Below, piece by piece: positions 8,025-17,395 of a stretch of 64,000 nucleotides of DNA (position 1 is the stretch's first letter; each line of letters begins with the position of its first letter). The DNA is from Pseudoalteromonas viridis (GTDB lineage: Bacteria; Pseudomonadota; Gammaproteobacteria; Enterobacterales; Alteromonadaceae), in the NCBI RefSeq assembly GCF_017742995.1, contig NZ_CP072426.1, positions 186,001-250,000 of the forward strand, read 5' to 3'. Made by a program: the position numbers and the translations under genes. A model generated the notes under the pieces. The model was not told the origin of the DNA, did not search any database, and saw only the letters and a list, made by a program, of their open reading frames with translations.

Positions 8025-10445
8025 ATGTTACAGCGCTATCGCGACTTTATCTGGTTCACCTGTTTACAGCCAGCGCTTATGCAACTGGGCCAGCAACCAC
8101 GCTGGGCACTCAGTATGTTGAGCTTGCTGACACTGACACTCAGTGCCGTGCTCTGTGTTGCCGCCCTGCTCTATCATATCTGGTTTAAACCACTGCCTTA
8201 CCCTTTGCCACAGCATACTCTGGTACTTGACCATCATCGCCAGGCCAGTAGCGCCGAACTGACCGATCATGGCTGGCCTTACCCGGCAGTCACACAGCTG
8301 CTGCACATAGCTGGCAGCACAGATTCTGCGTCAGATGGCAAAACACAGCCAAATCCGCTGCTGAGTTTTTACTACGCAGAAGAAGTGCCACTGGAGACAG
8401 CCTATCAGGAAAAAATTAAAACCGCTTATGTCAGCGGCGACTGGCAAACTATGCTGGGTGGGGAGTTAATTTATGGTCATAGCAACCCATTTTTAGCCGC
8501 ACCCGATACCCAGCCCCGAGGTGCGGTGATCAGCTTTGCGCTGTGGCAGAGCGCCTTTGGCGGCACGCCAGACATATTACGCCACCACCTCAATATCAAT
8601 GGAGTGAAGCATCCAATCCGTGGCGTGGTCAGTCAAGATTATCAGCCGCCTGAGCTGTTTAAAGCCGGCTGGCAACCCGATCTCTGGCTGCCCTGGCGCT
8701 ACAATAATTCAGAGTATAAAGGATACTGGCAAAGTCCCGATCCCAACATTCGTGTGCTGCTGCGCTCGCAAACAGCACAAACCCAGCTGGTCCAGCTGCA
8801 AAGTCAGGTAAACAGTGCTGCCGCCTCGCATGCCCCCAAGCAACTGCAAGACTGGCAAACCCGTCTGAGCGCGCAACCCCTGACCACCGCACTTCGTGGT
8901 GACCACCCGATAATCTTTATCGTGTTTGCCTGTACGCTCGCACTGTTGCTGCTGGCAAGCCTCAACCTGGCGCAGTTGTTTTTACTCCAGTTGCTACAGA
9001 GCAGACATCAGCTGGCTGTACGTTCTGTGGTTGGCGCAAACTACACAACGCTGCGCAATACCTTATTATGTCAGCTGCTGTTGCTCATCGCACCGGCCGT
9101 TATGCTCGCGCTAGGCGTAACGCATTTGGCGTTGCAATACAGCGCCACGTGGTTATCTCAGTTTATCTATCAGAGCGAACAACTGGCGCTCAACTGGCCG
9201 ATGGTCTTGCTGGCAAGCCTTTTGGGGACCGCTATCTTGGCTTTATTTATGGCCTTGAGCCACAGACATTGTCAGTCAGACACCCTGATGCGCAGCCTCA
9301 GGCGCAGCGGCAAAGGTCAGGCTGCACAATTATCTCAAACTACCATCCGGCGCTTTGTCGCCTCACAGGTGTTGCTGGTCTCTCTGGCTATTTTGATCTG
9401 TGCGCAGTTGGTCTGGGATAATCTCAAACAACTGAGTCATCCGCTGGGGTTCGAGACACAGCAAGTTTACGAACTGGAATTCAACGTCGCTACACTGGAC
9501 TGGCAAGGTTGGTCTGCGTATGCCCCGATGGCTAAGGCCTTTAAACAGGCTTTGCTGCAGGAACCCGGTGTGATAGCCGCCAGCTTTGCCCGCACTCCGC
9601 TCAAAGACGACTTTCAGTTTAATGTCACCGCTGCGTGGCGTGATACCCGCTACCTGCCCTTTCATCGCAATGTGGATCAAGACTACTTTGCGGTGCTTTC
9701 ACAACGCCTCGTTACCGGGCGCACATTCACCGAACAAGACATTGACGAGCAACGCCCTGTGGTCATAGTCAACCGTACGTTTGCCCAAAAGCTCGGTGGC
9801 GAGGTGCTGGGTAAAACCCTGGAAATTGATGGCTCAGACCCCCAACGCATCATTGCTGTTATTGACGATTTGCAACTGCCGGGTAAACCTGTGCCACCCG
9901 CACGCTTTTACTTGCCTAATTTTGGCTCAGCCACCTACCTGCTGGTGAAACTGGCACCCGGGCTGACGCTGAGCAAAACACAGCTCAGCACACTGCTGCA
10001 ACAGCAGCACCCACAATTTGTGCTCACTCAGTGGCGGGCGCTGAACGATGAAGTGGCCCACGCGCATCAATACCGGCGGATCACCACCTGGCTGCTGGTC
10101 TTCGTCAATCTGCTGATCCTGACCATTACCGCGTATGGCATTTATAGTCTGCAAAGTTATGCAGCCTATCTGCAGCAAAGCGTGGTTAAAGTACACCTGA
10201 TGCTGGGTGCTAAACGTCGCCAGGTTTTGCTGGCACGAGTCCGTGCGTTTTTGCAACCCGCACTGATGAGTATTGCGTTTGCGGTTATCACAGTTGGCCT
10301 GAGCTGGCCCTGGCTTAAAACGTTAATGGTGTTTTCGCCCAGCCCAACACTCATTGCGATAAGCCTGGGCGGTGTGATTGTGACTCTGGTAGTGATCAGC
10401 CTGGTGACGGCCCGCCAATATGTGCCCGCCAGACGATTACTGTAA
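8025..10445 (+). CDS. FtsX/MacB-type ABC transporter permease, stand-alone
   Basis: The 806-residue protein has the architecture of large ABC-type permeases of the MacB/FtsX group. It has one transmembrane segment near 28-52, a long periplasmic domain, a group of transmembrane segments from about 300, a second segment near 450 with another periplasmic domain, and three C-terminal segments from about 690. NGVKHPIRGVV is typical of the MacB periplasmic core domain. Such permeases export peptides, antibiotics or lipids, or transmit mechanical work, and need an ATPase partner. No ATPase or adaptor gene is adjacent, so the partner must be elsewhere or the gene is an orphan. The ribosome binding site is weak. 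Confidence 0.82.
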   Translation: MLQRYRDFIWFTCLQPALMQLGQQPRWALSMLSLLTLTLSAVLCVAALLYHIWFKPLPYPLPQHTLVLDHHRQASSAELTDHGWPYPAVTQLLHIAGSTDSASDGKTQPNPLLSFYYAEEVPLETAYQEKIKTAYVSGDWQTMLGGELIYGHSNPFLAAPDTQPRGAVISFALWQSAFGGTPDILRHHLNINGVKHPIRGVVSQDYQPPELFKAGWQPDLWLPWRYNNSEYKGYWQSPDPNIRVLLRSQTAQTQLVQLQSQVNSAAASHAPKQLQDWQTRLSAQPLTTALRGDHPIIFIVFACTLALLLLASLNLAQLFLLQLLQSRHQLAVRSVVGANYTTLRNTLLCQLLLLIAPAVMLALGVTHLALQYSATWLSQFIYQSEQLALNWPMVLLASLLGTAILALFMALSHRHCQSDTLMRSLRRSGKGQAAQLSQTTIRRFVASQVLLVSLAILICAQLVWDNLKQLSHPLGFETQQVYELEFNVATLDWQGWSAYAPMAKAFKQALLQEPGVIAASFARTPLKDDFQFNVTAAWRDTRYLPFHRNVDQDYFAVLSQRLVTGRTFTEQDIDEQRPVVIVNRTFAQKLGGEVLGKTLEIDGSDPQRIIAVIDDLQLPGKPVPPARFYLPNFGSATYLLVKLAPGLTLSKTQLSTLLQQQHPQFVLTQWRALNDEVAHAHQYRRITTWLLVFVNLLILTITAYGIYSLQSYAAYLQQSVVKVHLMLGAKRRQVLLARVRAFLQPALMSIAFAVITVGLSWPWLKTLMVFSPSPTLIAISLGGVIVTLVVISLVTARQYVPARRLL

Positions 10446-10448
10446 TAT

Positions 10449-10463
10449 GTAAAGGGGGTTGCC
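10449..10463 (+). repeat. dispersed GTAAAGGGG motif, copy 1
   Basis: GTAAAGGGGGTTGCC begins 4 bases after the permease stop codon and forms the 5' arm of the terminator. Its right arm departs from the consensus GTAAAGGGGNTTNAC. Confidence 0.5.
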
Positions 10464-10477
10464 ACCCCCTTTTTTAG
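10451..10477. terminator. bidirectional intrinsic terminator
   Basis: AAAGGGGGT (10451-10459) pairs with ACCCCCTTT (10464-10472) across a 4-nt loop, followed by more T. It separates the convergent permease and MATE genes and has A/T runs suited to both directions. Confidence 0.85.
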
Positions 10478-11865
10478 TTGCTGCTCACTGAGCTGCGCTG
10501 TAACCGCGACAAATCCCGCCACAACATAGGTGCGACAATCAAAGTCAGTACCAGATTAGACACAGGCACCGACAGCCAGACCCCGTCTATACCAAACTGC
10601 TGCGGCAGCAGGAATAAAAACGGCACCTGAATGGCCATATTGCCCAGTGAGATCAGTAAAGATTTTGCCCCCTGATCGAGCGCCACATAGTACATGGCGG
10701 CAAGAAAAATAAAGCCATCCAAAAACACCATGGACAAGTGCAGGCGAGCACCACGTTGCGCCTCCTCAAGCAGTGCCTGCTCCTGAGTAAACAAGGCTAC
10801 CACAGCCTCAGGAAAGACATTCAGAAAAAGCACTATCGCCAGCCCAACCGACAGGCTCACCTGACAGGCCAGTTTCAACGTCGCTGCAATTTTCTCTATT
10901 TGCCCTGCCCCGTAATAATAACTTACCGGCGGCTGCATCCCACTGGCCACCCCTTCGGCAAAGAAGTAATAAATCACGCCGATGTAGCCAATCAGTGCAA
11001 ACGCTGCAACATGCAAGGGCTCACCGTAAGTCAGCAACTGCTTGTTGTGAAGCGCCGTAATAAAGGCAAAATACAGGAACATCACAAGCCCTGACGCGCC
11101 CTGAACTAAGGTTCGACCGGCAAGCTGTACAGAAAAAGTTAACCCGCTTAATGAGAGCCTGACGCGCGCTTTAGCCGAACAGAAGTAGCTTAGAGCGAGT
11201 ATACCCACCAGAGATTGTGATACTACACTGGCCCAGGCAGCTCCTGCTAGTTGCCACTGCAACAGCACAATAAAAACATAGTCGAGGACAATATTGGTCA
11301 GTGCACCCAAAATCAGTAAGCGCGTTGCCACTCCTGGGCTGCCGTCGTTGCGGATCAGCATAGGCAACGCCCCTGCCGCCACAGTGGCCAAAGCCCCCCA
11401 GCCGAATACCGACAGGTAGCTGTGGCCAAACCTGAGTACCTCGCCACTGGCCCCTTGCAGATCAAGCAACAGGCTGCCACTGACATAAAGCGCCAGACTG
11501 GTTGTGAATGACAGTATCAGCAGCAACCAGATACTGGTTGCCAGCACCGCCTTGGCCTGTACAGGGTCTTTCGCTCCGCGAAACAACGACAGTAAACTGC
11601 CGGCTCCAATCCCCACCAGCGTACCCAGGCCGGCTATCAGGCCCACCACGGGCCAGGCGATATTCACAGCAGCCAGGCCATCGGCTCCGATAAAATGACC
11701 AACAAAAACCCCATCTACAACCTGATATAAGCCGTTCACCATCATAGCTGCGATAGCCGGTATGGTATAGCGCCAGAACGTTCGGGCTACCGACTCGCTG
11801 CGCTGCTCCGTCGGACCCTTTTGATCCTGGCCGAGCTGTGTTAGCTCCACATTGTGCGTTTGCAT
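10474..11865 (-). CDS. MATE family efflux transporter
   Basis: The 463-residue protein has about twelve hydrophobic segments arranged as two similar halves, as in multidrug and toxin extrusion (MATE) transporters. The first half opens with FWRYTIPAIAAMMVNGLYQVVDGVFVG (split here by family), matching the conserved start of MATE helix 1-2. Family members exchange Na+ or H+ for drugs and metabolites across the inner membrane. The start ATG at 11865 has a modest GGGGAA upstream. It is divergent from the LysR gene at 11964, which is a plausible regulator, with about 100 bp between them. Confidence 0.88.
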   Translation of the reverse strand: MQTHNVELTQLGQDQKGPTEQRSESVARTFWRYTIPAIAAMMVNGLYQVVDGVFVGHFIGADGLAAVNIAWPVVGLIAGLGTLVGIGAGSLLSLFRGAKDPVQAKAVLATSIWLLLILSFTTSLALYVSGSLLLDLQGASGEVLRFGHSYLSVFGWGALATVAAGALPMLIRNDGSPGVATRLLILGALTNIVLDYVFIVLLQWQLAGAAWASVVSQSLVGILALSYFCSAKARVRLSLSGLTFSVQLAGRTLVQGASGLVMFLYFAFITALHNKQLLTYGEPLHVAAFALIGYIGVIYYFFAEGVASGMQPPVSYYYGAGQIEKIAATLKLACQVSLSVGLAIVLFLNVFPEAVVALFTQEQALLEEAQRGARLHLSMVFLDGFIFLAAMYYVALDQGAKSLLISLGNMAIQVPFLFLLPQQFGIDGVWLSVPVSNLVLTLIVAPMLWRDLSRLQRSSVSSN

Positions 11866-11963
11866 ATAATTCCCCGCTCACTGCTAATACCCGCTATTAT
11901 GCTTAATTACCGGATGAATAAAAGTTAGTTACTATCCGCTTTTCGGATACATTGGAGACCCCT

Positions 11964-12839
11964 ATGCACTGGACACTCGATCAACTGGAGGCTTTTGTAT
12001 GTGCGGCCAGAACCGGTTCTTTTTCTGCCGCCGCCCGCAAACTGGGTAAAGCGCAGTCCCGGATAAGCACGGCCATTGCCAACCTGGAAACCGACCTGGG
12101 TTTTGAGCTGTTTGATCGCTCAGCCCGCTTACCCGTGTTAAATGCGGCAGGCCATGACCTGTTCGCAGAAGCCGAAGCCGTGCTGATGCAGTGCCAGAGA
12201 TTACAGTCCAGAGCGCTGTCAATGAGCTGCGGCGAGGAGGTATCGCTAACCGTGGCCATGGATGAAGCCGTGCCAATCAATGCATTTGAGACCCTGTTCG
12301 AGCAGCTGTCGCAGCAGTTTCCGTTATTAAAACTGTCTATATTAAACGGCTCACAGGACGACATTGCCGGATGGGTTGATGAGCAAAAAGCCGACTTGGG
12401 GATCTTGTTTCATCAAAAACCACTCTCTCAGAGTTTGGATTTTACCCCCCTGGGCAGCTTTGAGCAGCGCCTGATAGTGGCCCCCGAGCACCCACTGGCA
12501 TCCTGCCCACAGCCCACCGTTGAGCAACTCAATCAGCATCGCCAATTGGTGATCCGAGACCGCATTGGCAACAACCAGTCTCAGGCCATTTCCTCCTTTC
12601 ACTGGCACATCGACAGTTATTACTATATCGCCGGACTGGTTTTGCGAGGTGTTGGCTGGGCGCTGGTGCCCGAGCATGTGGTTAAGTCCCACTGGTTTAA
12701 CGAGGCCGTCATCACCCTTTCTACTCGGCACATTCCCGGCTCACTGACCGTTGATATGGGCCTGGTCAGGCGCAGGGATAAGGCAAAGGGCCCCGTCATT
12801 AACTGGCTTTATGACACCGCGTTATCTATGCCACTTTAG
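11964..12839 (+). CDS. LysR family transcriptional regulator
   Basis: This is a 291-residue LysR-type regulator. The N-terminal winged helix-turn-helix (about 3-62) contains FSAAARKLGKAQSRISTAIANLE. The rest is the periplasmic-binding-like effector domain. A TTG four codons upstream is possible, but TGGAG ahead of the ATG at 11964 favours the latter. Divergent orientation to the MATE gene suggests it controls that gene and itself. Its last four bases overlap the convergent DJ-1 gene (12836-12839). The inducer is unknown. Confidence 0.88.
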   Translation: MHWTLDQLEAFVCAARTGSFSAAARKLGKAQSRISTAIANLETDLGFELFDRSARLPVLNAAGHDLFAEAEAVLMQCQRLQSRALSMSCGEEVSLTVAMDEAVPINAFETLFEQLSQQFPLLKLSILNGSQDDIAGWVDEQKADLGILFHQKPLSQSLDFTPLGSFEQRLIVAPEHPLASCPQPTVEQLNQHRQLVIRDRIGNNQSQAISSFHWHIDSYYYIAGLVLRGVGWALVPEHVVKSHWFNEAVITLSTRHIPGSLTVDMGLVRRRDKAKGPVINWLYDTALSMPL

Positions 12840-13405
12840 AGCCAGTTATAATCCATTTGCCGTGCGGTTTTAACAGCCAGCGTTTTGCCAAAGTGTACTT
12901 TGACCAGTTCAAGGCTCATATCTATGCCTGCGGAGATCCCCGCCGAGCTGGTAAAATTTTGATCCATCACAAACCGTTTGTCCTGACACACTTTCAGATG
13001 CGGGTAACTGGTTTGCAGCTGCGCCAGGTCGTCCCAGTGCGTGGTCACCGATTTACCGTCAATCAGCCCCGCCTCGGCAAATAAAAACACCCCGGTGCAA
13101 ATAGAGGCGCAGCGACGGGTGTGCGTGGCCGTTTCAGCCAGCCAGGCCAGCACAGAGGTATTATTAAGCACATGCTGATGCTGACCGCCTGCGACTATCA
13201 GTAAGTCAAATCGGGGATGACCATGGATACTGTAATGCGGGTTAACAGACAAGCCACCGCGACAACTCACGGGCGCATGGCTCGGTGCAATCAGACTGAT
13301 ATGTACGGGCTCGTCCACAAAACGAGCTGCCGTGCTGAACACTTCAAATGGGCCGCTAAAGTCTAACACTTCAACGCCATCGTAAATAAAAATACCGATT
13401 TCCAT
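12836..13405 (-). CDS. DJ-1/PfpI family protein, isonitrile-hydratase-like
   Basis: The 189-residue protein is a stand-alone DJ-1/PfpI domain of the type otherwise fused to AraC regulators. VEVLDFSGPFEVFSTA at 11-26 gives the conserved Asp15. CTGVFLFAEAGLIDGKSVTTH places Cys103 in the nucleophile position, followed by the usual T-T-H. Characterised relatives include isonitrile hydratase. No DNA-binding domain follows, so it is probably an enzyme and not a regulator. A longer frame starts at 13465, but the family start MEIGIFIYDG lies at 13405. It overlaps the LysR stop by 4 bases. Confidence 0.8.
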   Translation of the reverse strand: MEIGIFIYDGVEVLDFSGPFEVFSTAARFVDEPVHISLIAPSHAPVSCRGGLSVNPHYSIHGHPRFDLLIVAGGQHQHVLNNTSVLAWLAETATHTRRCASICTGVFLFAEAGLIDGKSVTTHWDDLAQLQTSYPHLKVCQDKRFVMDQNFTSSAGISAGIDMSLELVKVHFGKTLAVKTARQMDYNWL

Positions 13406-13575
13406 TGAATGATCCAGAATAAGAAAGTTGTTGAGCCCCCATAGTGTAGCGCAGATCTTAACCATTCATATCTATTTACACTTTGATTTTGGCGATTAAT
13501 CGAGATCTGATTGCACTTTCATAAAGTTGTCTTTTAGTATGCTGTAATCAAAATGACAACAAGCGAAAACCAACT

Positions 13576-15744
13576 ATGTTGAAAATTAAACTAACACTAC
13601 TGAGCGCTGCCGTGATGATCGGTCTGGCGGGATGCAGCAGCACACAGCAAAGCAACGAAAGTACAGTAACAGTTGCCGAAAAACAGTATCAAAACCCCAT
13701 TTTACAGCCATTTTCCGGACCATATCAGGGCGTACCTCAATTTGATAAGGTCCAGCTTAAAGATCTCGAGCCAGCACTGGACATTGCACTGGCAGAGCAC
13801 CTGAGCGAAATTGACCAGATCGCAAGTAACACCGCGCCTGCAACCTTTGACAACACCATAGTTGCCATGGAGCGTTCAGGTCAGGCACTGGATCGCGTTT
13901 TTACCTACTACGGTATCTGGAGCGCCAACAACTCTTCACCTGAGTTTCGTAAAATGCAGGGCGGCCTGATGGCAAAATATGCCAAGTACCGCTCTCAGAT
14001 CACCCAAAACAAGGCGCTGTTTGAACGTATTAAAACCGTTTATGAAAGCCCTGAATTCAAACAGCTGAGTGCAGAAGAGCAGCGTATCACCTGGTTGCAG
14101 TACAACAGCTTTGCCCGTAACGGTGCCACGCTGGAAGGGGACGCGGCAAAACGCTACGCCGAAATTAACCTGGCTTTATCAAAGCTGCACGCAGACTTTG
14201 CCAACAATGTCCTGGCCGATGAAGAAGGCTACGTCGTTTACCTGAGCAAAGACCAGCTTTCTGGTTTACCAGCGTCTTATATCACGTCTGCTGCCGCAGC
14301 AGCCGAGGAGCGCGGCAAGCCGGGTATGTATGCGGTCACCAACACTCGCTCTTCTATGGATCCGTTTTTGATGTACTCCACGGAGCGTGAATTACGTAAG
14401 CAGGTATGGCAAAACTACTACAGCCGTGGTAACAATGCCGGTGAGCACAATAACAAGGCCATCATTAATGAGATCCTGACCTTACGTCACGAACGTGTGC
14501 AACTGCTGGGGTACGAGAACTACGCACAATGGCGTCTTGAAGACCGCATGGCAAAAGATCCGAAAAACGCCATGGAGCTGATGGATAAAGTGTGGCCAGC
14601 AGCCATTGCCCGTGTCAAAGAAGAAGTTGCCGATATGCAGGCGCTGGCAGACAAAGAAGGCGCAAACATCAAGATTGAGCCATGGGACTACCGTTTCTAC
14701 TCTGAGAAAGTGCGCAAAGCTAAGTACGACCTTGACTCCAATGAAGTCAAACAATACCTGCAACTGGACAAGCTACGTGAAGCCATGTTCTACGTCGCGG
14801 GCCGCTTGTTTAACTTTGAGTTCACTGAGGTGCCAGAGGGCTCAGTACCGGTCTTCCATGAAGACGTACGCGTCTGGGAAGTGACCGATAAAACCAGCGG
14901 CGAACACATTGGCCTTTGGTACTTAGACCCGTTTGCACGTCAGGGTAAACGCTCCGGCGCCTGGGCTACTTCATACCGTAGCCACACCACGTTTGATGGT
15001 AAAACCAACGTGCTGAGCTCGAACAACTCTAACTTCGTTAAAGCACCAGCGGGTCAGGCGAGTTTGATCTCCTGGAATGACGCGGAAACTTACTTCCACG
15101 AGTTTGGTCACGCACTGCACTCTTTGTCTTCTAAAGTAAAATACCCAGGCTCAAACTCGGGTGTGCGCGACTACACTGAGTTCCAGTCACAGCTGCTAGA
15201 GCGCTGGCTGGTCACTGATGAAGTGATCGAACGCTTCCTGGTACACCATGAAACCGGCAAACCTATGCCTAAAGCACTGGTCAACAAAATCAAGCAAGCG
15301 GCTAACTTCAACCAGGGTTTTGCAACCACAGAATACCTGGCGTCGGCCATTATGGATATGAAGTTCCACACCACAGATCCTGCTAAGATTGGCGATCCGG
15401 TTGAGTTCGAAAGATCGCAACTGGCGGCTATCGGCATGCCATCTGAAATTGTGATGCGTCACCGCACCACACACTTTGGCCATGTTTTCTCGGGTGAAGG
15501 CTACTCGGCAGGCTACTACGGTTACCTGTGGGCAGAAGTACTTACATCTGATGCGGCCCAGGCCTTTGCCAGTGCGCCGGGCGGTTTCTATGATGAAGAA
15601 GTGGCGGATCGCCTGGTGAACTACCTGTTCTCAGTGCGCAACGCAATGGATCCGGCTGAGGCGTATCGTAAGTTCCGTGGTCGCGACGCAGCGGTCGAAG
15701 CCCTGATGTTAGATCGTGGCTTCCCGGTCAACTCTGAGAAATAA
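13576..15744 (+). CDS. dcp: M3 family peptidyl-dipeptidase Dcp, lipoprotein form
   Basis: The 722-residue protein is an M3 zinc metallopeptidase. FHEFGHALH at 507-515 supplies the zinc ligands His508 and His512 and catalytic Glu509. The third ligand should be a Glu in the YTEFQSQLLERW region about 25 residues on. It closely resembles peptidyl-dipeptidase Dcp, which removes C-terminal dipeptides from peptides. The N-terminus is a lipoprotein signal with lipobox LAGC (Cys20), so it is predicted to act at the periplasmic face, where it would recycle peptides. Codon use is more restricted than in neighbouring genes (many CGT and GGT), suggesting strong expression. It ends at a good terminator. 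Confidence 0.93.
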   Translation: MLKIKLTLLSAAVMIGLAGCSSTQQSNESTVTVAEKQYQNPILQPFSGPYQGVPQFDKVQLKDLEPALDIALAEHLSEIDQIASNTAPATFDNTIVAMERSGQALDRVFTYYGIWSANNSSPEFRKMQGGLMAKYAKYRSQITQNKALFERIKTVYESPEFKQLSAEEQRITWLQYNSFARNGATLEGDAAKRYAEINLALSKLHADFANNVLADEEGYVVYLSKDQLSGLPASYITSAAAAAEERGKPGMYAVTNTRSSMDPFLMYSTERELRKQVWQNYYSRGNNAGEHNNKAIINEILTLRHERVQLLGYENYAQWRLEDRMAKDPKNAMELMDKVWPAAIARVKEEVADMQALADKEGANIKIEPWDYRFYSEKVRKAKYDLDSNEVKQYLQLDKLREAMFYVAGRLFNFEFTEVPEGSVPVFHEDVRVWEVTDKTSGEHIGLWYLDPFARQGKRSGAWATSYRSHTTFDGKTNVLSSNNSNFVKAPAGQASLISWNDAETYFHEFGHALHSLSSKVKYPGSNSGVRDYTEFQSQLLERWLVTDEVIERFLVHHETGKPMPKALVNKIKQAANFNQGFATTEYLASAIMDMKFHTTDPAKIGDPVEFERSQLAAIGMPSEIVMRHRTTHFGHVFSGEGYSAGYYGYLWAEVLTSDAAQAFASAPGGFYDEEVADRLVNYLFSVRNAMDPAEAYRKFRGRDAAVEALMLDRGFPVNSEK

Positions 15745-15783
15745 TTCGTAGAAGTAATTCGTAGAAGTACTTTTTAAAGTCTT

Positions 15784-15810
15784 AAAAGCCCCATGATTAT
15801 GGGGCTTTTT
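15784..15810. terminator. bidirectional intrinsic terminator
   Basis: AAAAGCCCCAT (15784-15794) pairs with ATGGGGCTTTT (15799-15809) around a 4-nt loop, with T and A runs on both sides. It separates dcp from the convergent receiver gene. Just before it, a 13-bp unit (AATTCGTAGAAGT) occurs twice in tandem at about 15743-15769. Confidence 0.88.
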
Positions 15811-15818
15811 CCTGCCCG

Positions 15819-16196
15819 CTATTCAATAGCGTCTAACAGCTTCATTTTTCTTAACTGCTTTTCCAGTGTTGCCAGGCTAAATGGCTTGATAACAAAGCCA
15901 TCGACTTTTTGTAGCAACACCTGCTGTACCCGGTCCCGACCATTTTCACAGGTGACCATCAGAATTTTGATATCTTTCAGGGAAGGTTTGGCGCGGATTT
16001 CATGTAACAGGGCAAGCCCGTCTACGTGCGGCATATTGAGATCGGAGACAACCAGTTCATAGGTTTTTTTGTCGAGTAATTCCAGTGCCCGCTTTCCATC
16101 GGTGGCTTCGTCTATCTCTGTAAAGCCCAGCCTGCGCAACATGCTTATCATTACATGACGCATGGAAGTCATATCATCGACAACCAAAATTTTCAC
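15819..16196 (-). CDS. stand-alone CheY-like response regulator
   Basis: The 125-residue protein is a single receiver domain. Acidic pocket residues Asp7 and Asp8, phosphoacceptor Asp52, Thr82 and Lys104 are all present in the expected order. It has no output domain, so it would act by protein-protein contact as CheY does. The closest pattern is the CheY-like paralogs of marine gammaproteobacteria, not the flagellar-operon copy, since no chemotaxis genes are adjacent. The start is GTG with GGGAG upstream. The chemoreceptor gene 13 kb away and the sensor kinase at 22344 are in the same window, but a functional link is only speculation. Confidence 0.88.
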   Translation of the reverse strand: MKILVVDDMTSMRHVMISMLRRLGFTEIDEATDGKRALELLDKKTYELVVSDLNMPHVDGLALLHEIRAKPSLKDIKILMVTCENGRDRVQQVLLQKVDGFVIKPFSLATLEKQLRKMKLLDAIE

Positions 16197-16292
16197 CCGT
16201 TACTCCCTAACTGACCCACTGAATTAGATAAAAATTAGACTAAAACCGCGAAAAAGTCGATTGTAAGGAGTACGAGTTTGAGAAGATAGGTA

Positions 16293-16757
16293 CTATTCTT
16301 TGTTTAATGACAAAGACATAAAGACACTGAGTGGGTTATCACGGTACAGACCAAAGCGCTCGCAGCGTTCAAAACCCAGGCTTTCGTACAGGTTGATGGC
16401 TTTTTCCTGCTTTACGCCGGTTTCCAGGCGGATCAGGGGAATTTGTGCATCGCCCGCGTAATGCAGCAAAATTTGCATTATGCGTTTGGACAAGCCCTTA
16501 CCACGGTACTGAGGTTTGACATACAAACGCTTTAATTCACCGTACAAGGTTTTATCGAATTGTTTAACGATGGCACCACACGCCACTATGCCCTCTTCGT
16601 TACGCAGTCCCACGGCCCGTACATTGGGTTGATTGAGCTCTTCGAGTGCCAAAGACTGATCACTGGCAATGGGATAGAGGGTATTCATCAGCCGGTCAAT
16701 TTCTGCAAATAGTTCTCTAACACTTGGATCATCGGGTTTTAAATCAACTAGTTGCAT
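16293..16757 (-). CDS. GNAT family N-acetyltransferase
   Basis: The 154-residue protein is a single GNAT domain. RLYVKPQYRGKGLSKRIMQ (about 90-108) contains the QxxGxG-like acetyl-CoA pyrophosphate loop at YRGKGL. NLYESLGFERC near the C-terminus is the usual last strand motif. It transfers acetyl from acetyl-CoA to an unidentified amine. AAGGAAA precedes the ATG. It stands between the receiver gene (same strand) and a long intergenic stretch. Confidence 0.85.
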   Translation of the reverse strand: MQLVDLKPDDPSVRELFAEIDRLMNTLYPIASDQSLALEELNQPNVRAVGLRNEEGIVACGAIVKQFDKTLYGELKRLYVKPQYRGKGLSKRIMQILLHYAGDAQIPLIRLETGVKQEKAINLYESLGFERCERFGLYRDNPLSVFMSLSLNKE

Positions 16758-17395
16758 AATTTTCCTTTGAACAGAACTGTTACTTTTTTAAAGGACTGTG
16801 GAGCCCTTTTGCACGACATGTGATAAGGCTCAGCATATTGGCTGGCGCAACCACATAAAAGAGTATTTTAACGTACTTTACAGGAAATATAACTAAATAT
16901 ATTCAGGCAGCAGAGGAAGGAAACATGTTGCAGCATGTAATTAACGAAACGGATCAGGCTCGTGTAACCGCTCAAACTTAGGCCAGACAGGCCGTCCGTG
17001 GGGGTTTACCTTTTAGGCCAGCCAAAGTGTGATAGCAAATAACAGGATGGTGGCAATCGTGATGAAAAACAGTGAACACTGATTATGACCGGTACGGCCT
17101 GACTGTGAAAACAACATGATTAACTCCTCCCGAACTCCCCTGACGACCAAAACCACAAAAGTATTAATTACAGAGAAAGCGCTACAACCAAAAGTAGTAG
17201 TATTGATAGCAAAAAATTACCCAAAACACCAGTAAATCGTGCAAATATTATCCTAAAAATCAGGCTAATCGCAGCATTTAACAAGTGCATTCATATAATA
17301 CAAACACTTACGTTTAATCTTTAGATAGTGCAAAAAAGTCAAAATGCGCTTGGTTTAAGCGACTGAGGACCCATATAAGGAAAAAAGGAGTAGCC
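16758..17395. other. 638-bp intergenic region with one microprotein gene
   Basis: Apart from the 34-codon gene at 17013-17117, this region holds no convincing larger gene. An 18-codon frame at 16925-16981 follows GAGGAAGGAAAC and could be a leader peptide, but support is slight. GGGGGTTTAC at 17000-17009 resembles half of the dispersed GTAAAGGGGNTTNAC motif. The part 17130-17395 is AT-rich and should contain the promoters of the flanking microprotein and acetyltransferase genes. Confidence 0.5.
17013..17117 (-). CDS. 34-residue single-span membrane microprotein
   Basis: This short reading frame encodes 34 residues: a polar head with SQSGRTGHNQCS, then one hydrophobic helix (about residues 16-34, FFITIATILLFAITLWLA) ending at the stop codon. 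GGGAGGAG, a near-perfect ribosome binding site, lies about 7 bases before the ATG, which is the main reason to believe it. It would be a tail-anchored inner-membrane peptide. No family is recognised with certainty; similar microproteins are common near stress genes. Confidence is limited by size. Confidence 0.55.
   Translation of the reverse strand: MLFSQSGRTGHNQCSLFFITIATILLFAITLWLA

Noticed and set aside
15793..16062. Antisense frame across the CheY-like gene
   Set aside because: It mirrors the receiver gene, which has all catalytic residues.
16925..16981. 18-codon leader peptide frame after GAGGAAGGAAAC
   Set aside because: Too short to support without conservation; no attenuator structure follows clearly.
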